Of a stretch of 64,000 bases of DNA, positions 35,729-43,600 are shown one piece after another. A model generated the notes under the pieces. That model was given only the letters and a program-made list of their open reading frames with translations. It was not told where the DNA came from and made no database searches. Both the position numbers and the translations under genes were made by a program. The DNA lies in assembly GCA_021775315.1 (NCBI GenBank), contig JAJFIC010000064.1, positions 124,001-188,000 of the forward strand, read 5' to 3'. Position 1 is the stretch's first letter; each line of letters begins with the position of its first letter. Source of the stretch: Paracoccaceae bacterium. GTDB lineage: Bacteria; Pseudomonadota; Alphaproteobacteria; Rhodobacterales; Rhodobacteraceae.

Positions 35729-37090
35729 TTACTTGGTTCCGGGCGTGCCGTCGAATTTCTTTTCCAGCCCGTTCCAGCAATCGACGTAATCGTCCTGCAA
35801 TGGGGCCTCGTTCGCGGCGAAATCCGTTAGGTGCTGTGGAAAACGGGTTTCAAACATGAAAGCCATGGTTTCTTCCAGCTTGACCGGCACCATCGGCTCA
35901 TTGCTGGCCTTTTCAAACGAGTTGTGGTCCGGCCCGTGTGGCAACATCATGTTGTGCAAACTCATGCCGCCGGGGATGAACCCCTTGGGCTTGGCGTCAT
36001 ATTGGCCGTGAATGTTGCCCATGAATTCCGACATGATATTCTTATGATACCAAGGCGGGCGGAATGTGTCCTCGGCTGGCAACCAGCGGTCCTTAAAAAT
36101 CACAAAGTCGATATTTGCCGTGCCCTCGTGGCCTGATGGGGCGGTCAGCACGGTGAAAATCGACGGGTCCGGGTGGTCAAACAGGATTGCCCCAACCGGT
36201 GAAAACGTCCTGAGGTCATATTTACACGGCGCATAATTGCCATGCCACGCCACCACATCCAGCGGCGAATGATCGATACGGGTCTCGTGAAACTGGCCAC
36301 ACCACTTGATGATAACGCGGCTGTCAGCATCGCGATCTTCAAACGCCGCAATCGGGGTTTTGAAATCCCGCGGGTTGGCCAGACAATTGGCCCCGATCGG
36401 CCCGCGCGATGGCAAATCGAACTTGGCACCGTAGTTTTCGCACACAAAACCACGCGCCGGGCCGTCCAGCAGCGTCACCTTGTAAACCAGACCGCGCGGG
36501 ATCACCGCAATTTCAAGCGGCTCCAGATCAATGATCCCAAGCTCGGTCCAGAACCGCATCCGGCCCTGTTGCGGCACCACCATCAGTTCACTGTCGGCGG
36601 AATAGAAATACTCGTCTTCCATGTCCGCTGTGACCAGAAAGGTGTGGCTGGCCATACCGACCTGCGTGTTCACATCCCCGGCTGTGGTCATCGTGCGCAT
36701 GCCCGTCACCCATGTCAGGGGCGCATCGACCATCGGCACAGGGTCCCAGCGGTTCTGAACCAGCGACTGTATGGCCGGATCAATGCAAGGCGCCGATTTC
36801 CAGTAAGGCATATCAATCGGCGTAAACCGTGCGACATGTTTTACCGAAGGGCGGATGCGGTAGCACCATGTCCGCTCGTTCTCGCCGCGAGGGGCGGTGA
36901 AGGCGGTGCCGGAAAGTTGCTCGGCATACAGACCGTATTCGCATTTTTGCGGCGAGTTTCGCCCCTGCGGCAGGGCACCGGGCAACGCCTCGGTCTCAAA
37001 ATCATTGCCAAATCCGGGCATATAGCCCGCCGTGGTCCCAAAGGGCGTGTTGCCTTGAACCATGCCCGAAGGCGCATTTTTGTTATCCAA
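35729..37090 (-). CDS. hmgA: homogentisate 1,2-dioxygenase
   Basis: 453 residues if started at TTG 37090, which has AAAAGGGGA six bases upstream. An ATG at 37063 (444 residues) is the alternative; longer ATG starts would bury the ribosome site. Family motifs: [44 protein letters not shown], and the iron ligands in [13 protein letters not shown] (His, Glu) and MLPHGPDH (His). It opens the homogentisate ring to maleylacetoacetate with Fe(II) and O2. It is the first gene of a four-gene operon ending at a terminator near 32750. Confidence 0.95.
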   Translation of the reverse strand: MDNKNAPSGMVQGNTPFGTTAGYMPGFGNDFETEALPGALPQGRNSPQKCEYGLYAEQLSGTAFTAPRGENERTWCYRIRPSVKHVARFTPIDMPYWKSAPCIDPAIQSLVQNRWDPVPMVDAPLTWVTGMRTMTTAGDVNTQVGMASHTFLVTADMEDEYFYSADSELMVVPQQGRMRFWTELGIIDLEPLEIAVIPRGLVYKVTLLDGPARGFVCENYGAKFDLPSRGPIGANCLANPRDFKTPIAAFEDRDADSRVIIKWCGQFHETRIDHSPLDVVAWHGNYAPCKYDLRTFSPVGAILFDHPDPSIFTVLTAPSGHEGTANIDFVIFKDRWLPAEDTFRPPWYHKNIMSEFMGNIHGQYDAKPKGFIPGGMSLHNMMLPHGPDHNSFEKASNEPMVPVKLEETMAFMFETRFPQHLTDFAANEAPLQDDYVDCWNGLEKKFDGTPGTK

Positions 37091-37144
37091 TTGACGTCCC
37101 CTTTTACGCATCCTGTTCACTATGCGATCGTCGGCGTTATTATT

Positions 37145-37158
37145 GTTGCGTTTGCAAC
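37145..37158. promoter_or_regulatory. palindromic operator between hmgA and the MarR gene
   Basis: GTTGC-GTTT-GCAAC, 55 bases upstream of the hmgA start and about 145 bases upstream of the MarR gene. Thirteen of 14 bases match 12645-12657 plus its flank (GTTGCATTTGCAAC). It is the expected MarR-family operator. Confidence 0.75.
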
Positions 37159-37303
37159 GAAGTCAAGCCTATCCTATCGCCAGTCTGGTATTTGTGACAA
37201 TACCCGCGTGCTTTGCCGTGGCATATGTGCCAAACAGCGGCTTGAAACCGGCACAATTCCGTGGCTTATTGAATTCGTCTTGAACGCAACGAAAGAGACC
37301 AAA

Positions 37304-37735
37304 TTGACCGACTTCGTTCTGAACGACTTTTTACCGTATCAACTGGCCGTTCTGTCCAATCGGATCAGCGATAAATTTGCCCAGGCGCATTACGCGAAAT
37401 TCGGCATCTCGGTGCCGGAATGGCGGGTGGTGGCGCATCTTTCACAGGCCGAAAAAGTGTCGATTCGCGAAGTGTATCAAAAGGTCGAGATGGACAAATC
37501 CAAGGCCAGCAGGGCGGCCGCGCGGCTGGTTACAGCAGGTTATGTCACCAAGAAAACCAATCCAGATGACCGCCGCTTGGTCGAATTGTCGCTGACCGAC
37601 AAGGGCCGTGCGATGATGGACGAAATCGGCCCAGCCGCGGCTGGTTTTCAGGCCGAGGTGCTAAAATGCCTGACCCAGGACGAACGCCAAGCCTTTAAAA
37701 AAGCAATTGAAACCATGATGGGCCACTGCAAATGA
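37304..37735 (+). CDS. MarR family regulator, homogentisate locus
   Basis: 143 residues from TTG at 37304 (AAAGAGA upstream). The open frame runs far upstream without any plausible start or conservation, so a non-ATG start is required. The MarR winged helix is FGISVPEWRVVAHLSQAEKVSIREVYQKVEMDKSKASRAAARLVTAGYV, with the wing KKTNPDDRRLVELSLTDKG. It is divergent from hmgA and overlaps maiA by four bases. It probably represses hmgA-fahA and the remote flavin hydroxylase operon, with an aromatic acid as ligand. Confidence 0.9.
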   Translation: MTDFVLNDFLPYQLAVLSNRISDKFAQAHYAKFGISVPEWRVVAHLSQAEKVSIREVYQKVEMDKSKASRAAARLVTAGYVTKKTNPDDRRLVELSLTDKGRAMMDEIGPAAAGFQAEVLKCLTQDERQAFKKAIETMMGHCK

Positions 37736-38367
37736 GCGCGACACTTTACGACTATTGGCGGTCTTCTGCCGCGTACCGCCTGCGCATCACGCTGAATTTG
37801 CTGGGGCTGGATTACGACCAAATTCCCGTTGATCTGGTCAAAGGCGAACATCGCGCCGCCGCCAACATGGCGCGCAATCCCCAAGGTCTGGTGCCAACGC
37901 TTGAGATTGACCATCACAGCCTGACGCAATCGCTGGCCATCATCGAATATCTGCATGAAACCCGCCACACGCAATTGTTGCCGGAAACGGCCCTTGGCCG
38001 GGCGCGGGTGCGTCAGATTTCCTATGCCATCGCCATGGAAATCCACCCGGTCTGCAACTTGTCTGTCGCCAAACATGCCTCGGAAAACTCAGGCGGCAAT
38101 ATCACGATGCAAAGCTGGATGCAGACCTTTATTCCGCGCGGTCTGGCGGCGGTTGAAACCCTGCTGGCGGCCCCGCAGACCGGGCAGTATTGCCACGGCG
38201 ACAGCATCACGATGGCCGATATCTGCCTTGTGCCGCAAATCTACAACGCCACCCGGTGGGGCGTGGATATGGCGCAATATCCTGAGATTGAGCGGATCAT
38301 GGCTACGCTGAACCAGATCAAAGCGGTCAGCGACGCCTATCCAGACAACCACCAACCGGCGGGATAA
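37732..38367 (+). CDS. maiA: maleylacetoacetate isomerase (zeta-class GST)
   Basis: 211 residues. The N-terminal thioredoxin fold is LYDYWRSSAAYRLRITLNLLGLDYDQIPVDL; the SSAAYR motif replaces the SSCSWR of eukaryotic zeta GST, as is common in bacteria. ARNPQGLVPTLE, then LTQSLAIIEYLHE follow, and the helical domain contains DSITMADICLVPQIYNATRWG. It isomerises maleylacetoacetate to fumarylacetoacetate with glutathione. It is co-transcribed with the MarR gene and supplies the step between hmgA and fahA. Confidence 0.95.
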   Translation: MSATLYDYWRSSAAYRLRITLNLLGLDYDQIPVDLVKGEHRAAANMARNPQGLVPTLEIDHHSLTQSLAIIEYLHETRHTQLLPETALGRARVRQISYAIAMEIHPVCNLSVAKHASENSGGNITMQSWMQTFIPRGLAAVETLLAAPQTGQYCHGDSITMADICLVPQIYNATRWGVDMAQYPEIERIMATLNQIKAVSDAYPDNHQPAG

Positions 38368-38376
38368 TATCCCGAG

Positions 38377-38391
38377 TTAACGCATTGTTAA
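38377..38391. promoter_or_regulatory. CtrA-type box in a convergent intergenic region
   Basis: TTAA-CGCATTG-TTAA, a full CtrA consensus, sits just after the maiA stop and before the end of the convergent pbpC gene. No protein start is nearby on either strand. It may be chance or may serve an unrecognised RNA. Confidence 0.4.
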
Positions 38392-38436
38392 CAAACAGAT
38401 AAATTAGCCTTTATGGGGTATCAGGCTACCGAAAAT

Positions 38437-38452
38437 GTTTCGCACGCGAAAC
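38437..38452. terminator. 7-2-7 hairpin downstream of pbpC
   Basis: GTTTCGC-AC-GCGAAAC; on the minus strand it is followed by ATTTTC, a weak terminator for the pbpC transcript. Confidence 0.4.
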
Positions 38453-38537
38453 AAAAACCCCGCAAACCCTTGATTCTGCGTCGGCGTTTTTGCGCCCTCG
38501 CGCGCAGCTGTTAACCCTCGCCCGCCATAGCTGAGAA

Positions 38538-40622
38538 CTATCGCACCTCAATCCGGGTCTGTTTTGACAGACCCTTGGCATCGACCACCGACAAATGCAC
38601 AAATCCCGGACCGTTGACCACCCATTCAACCTGCCGCTCGCGTGTGGCAATCAAAAACGGCACCCCGTCGGCAATCCATGTAAATGGCGGTGTGCCGTTG
38701 CGGACCTTCATCACCAGCGGCATCGCCCGCCCTTCATCCAGCCCCAATTCAACCCGCGCGCCATCTGGCGGAAAGGTAATCTCGGGCGGGTTCGCATCCA
38801 CCTCAAACCCGGCATTCACCCCACGAAACCGCCTCAGCGGTTGTGGCAGATCGCTATTTGACACCATCAAGGTCGAGGCCGGAGGGGCCGCCAACGGCGT
38901 CAGGTCATGTTTCAGGCGGCCAAAGGCCTCAAACAACAAGGGTGCGGCCAGACCAGCCCCCAAAATTCCCGGCACCGAGGCCCCGTCGGGCCGCCCCAGC
39001 CAAACGCCGATCACATGCTGCCCGTCAAACCCAATCGCCCAGGCATCCCGATAGCCATAAGAGGTGCCGGTTTTGTAGGCCAGATCGTTATCCGGCGCCA
39101 ACCACGGCCCCTGCACCCCGGTCAGAATATCGGCCACCTGCCATGCCGCACTTGCGCCCAGCAAACGCTTTTGCGGCTGGGTCACATCCTCGTCCAGCCG
39201 GATATTCATCGCGACCGGCGCACCACCGCGCGCAATCGCTGCGTAAAGCGTGACCAGATCATTCAGGCTCAACCCCAGCCCGCCCAGCGCAATCGCCAAC
39301 CCCGCAGGCGCTTGGCCCGGCAGTTTTGCCGACACACCGGCGCGGCGCATCCGGGCAACCAACTTGGTCGGCCCGACCGCCTCAAGCAGCGCCACCGCCG
39401 GGATGTTCAGCGAATGCTGCAACGCCAGTCGCGCGCTGATCGTGCCGTAAAACTGTTTGTCAAAATTCTGCGGCGCATAAGTGCCAAAGTTGGTCGGCTT
39501 GTCATCAATCAGCGTTTCAGGATGCGCCAACCCGGCCTCAAACGCCAAACCGTAAATCAGCGGCTTCAGGGTCGAACCGGGTGATCGGATCGCCCCGGTC
39601 ATGTCAATAAAGCCATTGCGCGCATGATCCAGATACCCAGCTGACCCGACCGAGGCCAGTATCGCACCACTTTGATGATCCATCACCACAATGGCCGCAG
39701 ACAAACCCTGCGCCTGCCCGGTCACGTGATTGCTGGCCAGACCTTCCAAAGCAGCCTGCAAATCCCTGTCCAGCGTCAGGCGATGGACATTGCTGATAGG
39801 GCGCTGTTTCCGGGCGCGATCTGCCATATGGGCGGCGATGGCCGGAAAGGGTTGGCGCGCTGTCGGCACGGCCTCTTGCTTGGCGGCATTCGCCTCGTCC
39901 AAGGGCAAGGCCCCTGCCCCGGCCAGACGATCCAGCACAATGTTGCGCGCCGTTTCAGCCCGTGTTGCTGCGCGGTCCGGGCGACGGGTTTCCGGTGATT
40001 GCGGCAGTGCCACCAGCAACGCCGATTGCGCCGCCGTCAGCCGCGTCGGTTCTTTACCGAAGTACGAGATCGAGGCCGCGCGCACCCCTTCCAGATTGCC
40101 GCCAAAAGGTGCGAGCTTCAGGTAAAGGTTCAGGATTTCGCGCTTGTCCAACTGCCGTTCCAGCGCCAGTGCCAGCCGCGCCTGGCGCAGCTTTGGCCCC
40201 CAGCGACCAGTGCCGCCCTCCTCTAGCAAACGGGCCACCTGCATCGTGATGGTCGAGCCACCCGAAACCACCCGTCCATTGCGGATCGCTTGGCCAACGG
40301 CCCGCAATAAGGCGCGCGGATCAACCCCGTTATGGCGATAAAACCGTTTATCCTCGTAAGCAATCAGATGGGAAATATAGCGCGGATCGACATCTTCAAG
40401 CCGCGCCGGAAGACGCCAGCGGCCATCGGCAACGGTATAGGCCCGCAACAGATCGCCATTGCGATCCTCAACCGTGACCGAGGTTTCAAGCGACAAGGAC
40501 GGGATTTCCGTCGCCTGAACCCAGCGATCAAAGGCGCGGTTTCCAGCCACGCCAGCGGCCAGAACCAACACAGTCGCAACGATCAGACGCTTGGTCTTTG
40601 TCCTTTGCATTATCCCTTTCAT
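38538..40622 (-). CDS. pbpC: penicillin-binding protein 1C
   Basis: 694 residues from the ATG at 40622; GTG 40631 and ATG 40610 are also possible. The N-terminal membrane anchor is LIVATVLVLAAGVAGN. GT51 domain: AYEDKRFYRHNGVDPRALLRA and VVSGGSTITMQVARLL. Transpeptidase domain: SPGSTLKPLIYGLAFEAG (SxxK) and YKTGTSYGYRDAWAIGFD (KTG). The C-terminal 100 residues are the PBP1C-specific beta domain. It polymerises peptidoglycan in the periplasm. The gene follows the alpha-2-macroglobulin gene by 14 bases, the classical pairing. Confidence 0.95.
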   Translation of the reverse strand: MKGIMQRTKTKRLIVATVLVLAAGVAGNRAFDRWVQATEIPSLSLETSVTVEDRNGDLLRAYTVADGRWRLPARLEDVDPRYISHLIAYEDKRFYRHNGVDPRALLRAVGQAIRNGRVVSGGSTITMQVARLLEEGGTGRWGPKLRQARLALALERQLDKREILNLYLKLAPFGGNLEGVRAASISYFGKEPTRLTAAQSALLVALPQSPETRRPDRAATRAETARNIVLDRLAGAGALPLDEANAAKQEAVPTARQPFPAIAAHMADRARKQRPISNVHRLTLDRDLQAALEGLASNHVTGQAQGLSAAIVVMDHQSGAILASVGSAGYLDHARNGFIDMTGAIRSPGSTLKPLIYGLAFEAGLAHPETLIDDKPTNFGTYAPQNFDKQFYGTISARLALQHSLNIPAVALLEAVGPTKLVARMRRAGVSAKLPGQAPAGLAIALGGLGLSLNDLVTLYAAIARGGAPVAMNIRLDEDVTQPQKRLLGASAAWQVADILTGVQGPWLAPDNDLAYKTGTSYGYRDAWAIGFDGQHVIGVWLGRPDGASVPGILGAGLAAPLLFEAFGRLKHDLTPLAAPPASTLMVSNSDLPQPLRRFRGVNAGFEVDANPPEITFPPDGARVELGLDEGRAMPLVMKVRNGTPPFTWIADGVPFLIATRERQVEWVVNGPGFVHLSVVDAKGLSKQTRIEVR

Positions 40623-40636
40623 TCGGGTCACCGGGA

Positions 40637-43600
40637 TCAGTCCGAGCTGACCTCAACCACGCCAACACCTGTACGTGCGCGGTATTCCGGGCGGTACATG
40701 TCTTCGACGCTGGCCGCCGGATGATGGAACCGCCCGGGCGAGATCGCCCGCACGATATAGGCCAACTGAAACGCATCCTTGTTGGACCAATCGACCGCCG
40801 CCACGAAACGCTCGCTGCGAAACTCGGTATGTTGTGGCACGACGCCCAGTTTCAACCAATCCAGCGCCTTGACGTCACCCGATTTCAACAGGTTCGGATT
40901 GTCAATTTCCAGCCCCGCAGGCAGCGGGTCATTCACGATCAGCCGCGCCTCGGAATAGCGTTGCGGTGTGATCTTCAGCACCACCACCAACCGTTCATTC
41001 AGCGCGATCTTGCTGGGTGAAACCGGTTTGCCATCCATGGTGAAATAGAACCGGTCGATGAAATAGCCGTTGCCACCTGCCGGTTCAGGCTCGGCAGGGA
41101 TGCCGTAACTTGTCAGCACCGTTGTGGTGGATTTGCCAGACTGGTTCAAAACCGCCACTTCACGATCGACACTGGTTTGCGCATCCAGCACCTGAACCAC
41201 CGGCCCGTTCGCAGGCTGGCCGTTTATCAGGAACGCATCGGCTGGCGTGTCTTCGATCAACGCATTGGCGGCCATCAGCGACCACATATTTTCCTGCGTT
41301 GAACGCGCCCGACCGCCCATGGATTGCGGCGTCAGGCGCAGGGCCAGCGCGCGCTGGTCCAACACTTCGGTCCCGGCCTCAACCGCAAGGGTCAGCACCG
41401 CTGCGGTGTCGCGCAGATGGCTGCCATAATCGACCCGCCACAGCTGTTCCTCGGGCTGACCGTTTAGGGTATCAAGCCGCGCGCCCGCTTTGCGGAACAT
41501 GGCATCGGCCCGTGTCTGATCGCCGTAAGAGGCAAGTGCCGCCCCAAGCTGCGCCAAGGCCAGCGGGGTGGCCAGTTGATCGGCTTTGGTGTCGGCGTAA
41601 TAGCGCAAATCGCCAATATTGGCCGCCCCTTCACGCGCCAGAACCATCAGGGCATAGGCGATATCTTCGCCGCCGTTTTCAAAATCCTGTGCGTAATTGA
41701 TGCGGTTGCGCAAATTGTCCATCGCCAGACGGAACGCCTGTGCCGGAACCACAAAACCTTTGCTGCGCGCACGGCTTAAAAAATCCGAAACATAGGAATC
41801 CAGCCACAAATCGCCCGTCCCCGGACGCCACAGCCCGAAAGCGCCGTTTGACGACTGGTTCGACAGAACCTCGGCAATCGCCTGATCGACACGCTGGGTG
41901 ACGTTCTTGCGTTCCGACAGGCCCATGCTGGTCGCCACCTGATCGAAGTACAACAGCGGCAGCGCCTTTGACGTGATCTGTTCGCTACAGCCGTAAGGAT
42001 AACGATCAAGCGCGCTTAGCAAACCGGGCGCATCAAACCGGGCAATTGGCCCGACGGCCAATGTGGCGTGACCAGTACCGGGAAGGAACCCGGCGAACAC
42101 GTCCTTGTTCAGTGTGAATGTCGCGCCATCCGCCAGTTCAACCTGCGAGGTGCGGGCGATTTCCGGATCATTCGCCCGGATCGGCAGCAGCAGCGTTTTG
42201 CTAAGTTGCTGGCCGTCAGGTGTACTCAGCGTCACCCGGATTTCCGGCGTGCCCGACGCTGGTGCCACAATCGGCAATTCCAGCGTGATTTTCTGCAACG
42301 CATCCAGCGTGACCGAGCGTGGGATTTGCGCCGTATCAAGGAACAAACCATCGCTGGCGGTGACCGTTATGCCAACCTTGCCTGTAGGGCCTTTGGCATG
42401 CGCCAGTTCTAACAGGATGCGGCTTTCATCATAAGGTGCCAAAAACCGTGGCAGACTGGCGGTCAGAACGACCGGGTCGCGCACCAGAACATCTTTGCTG
42501 GCTTGCCCGACTCCGGTTTCAGACCAAACCACCGCCATCAGGCGAATGGTGCCGTTAAAGGCCGGAAGGTCAAATTCCGCACTGACCTGCCCGTTTTCAT
42601 CGACCGTCAACGGCCCCGAAAAGAACGAGACCAGATCTTCGGTCGGTGGCGGGCTTTGCAGACGATCGGCAAGAGGTCCGTCACCGCCGGAACGCAACTG
42701 CCCCGGATCACCCTGCATACCGTCAATCAGACGGCCATAAACGTCGCGGATTTCCATGCCAAGCTTGCGCTGGCCGAAATAATGCCCATCCGGGTCGGGG
42801 GATTTAAACCCTGTCAGGTTAAGGATGCCCAGATCGACCGCAGCAATGGTGACATAAGCCGTATCGCCCGGTTTAACCCCGCCGACCTTTAAGGTGGCCG
42901 TCATTGTTGAGCGCGGTCCAACCTCGTCAGCCGTCAGGAATTCAGCGCTTAGCCGATGCAGACCGGGATCAACGCTGGCCCAGTTAAGGCCAATCGCCCG
43001 CGCCGGATTATGCCCTTTCGCCACATTCATCGGGCGGATAACGCTGGCCGTTACATAAGCCCCGGCGCCCCATTCTTCGGTAACACCAAGATCAATCAGG
43101 TTCTCGCCTTCCGTCACAGCGACGGTTTTCATGGCGATCAGATGGTTTGAAACCACCGTGACCAACGCCGTTCCCGCATAGCGCGGCACCAGTCGCAATT
43201 GCGCGGTCTCACCGATCCGGTAGACGTCTTTGTCCAACCCGATTTCCAGCGTATCCGGCGTGTTGCTGCTGGTTGCCGGGGCGTACCAACCGGCGTAAAA
43301 CTCGTGCGACGCGCTCAGGTATTCACCGTCCAGCGTTTCCAGCTTCAGCTCATAACTGCCCCATTCAACGGCAGCTTCAAGCCCGGCAGGACCTTGCGTG
43401 CCAAGCGCCACTTCGCCGCTGGCAACACGGGTGCGGGTGGTCACGGCCTCGTAATTCCAGTTGCCGTAGTTTTCATACCACTGATAGCGCGTGCGCAACC
43501 GGTTCAGGGTCCAACCGACCTTTGGCAGCGCGCGTTTTTCCAGATCAGGGCCAACCGCCAGAACGGAAAACCCTGCGGTGCCGCCCTCAGTGACCACGTC

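Noticed and set aside
36242-37303. A 497-residue open frame ending in the MarR protein
   Set aside because: The first 354 residues run antisense to hmgA and through the operator; only the last 143 residues are conserved MarR sequence.
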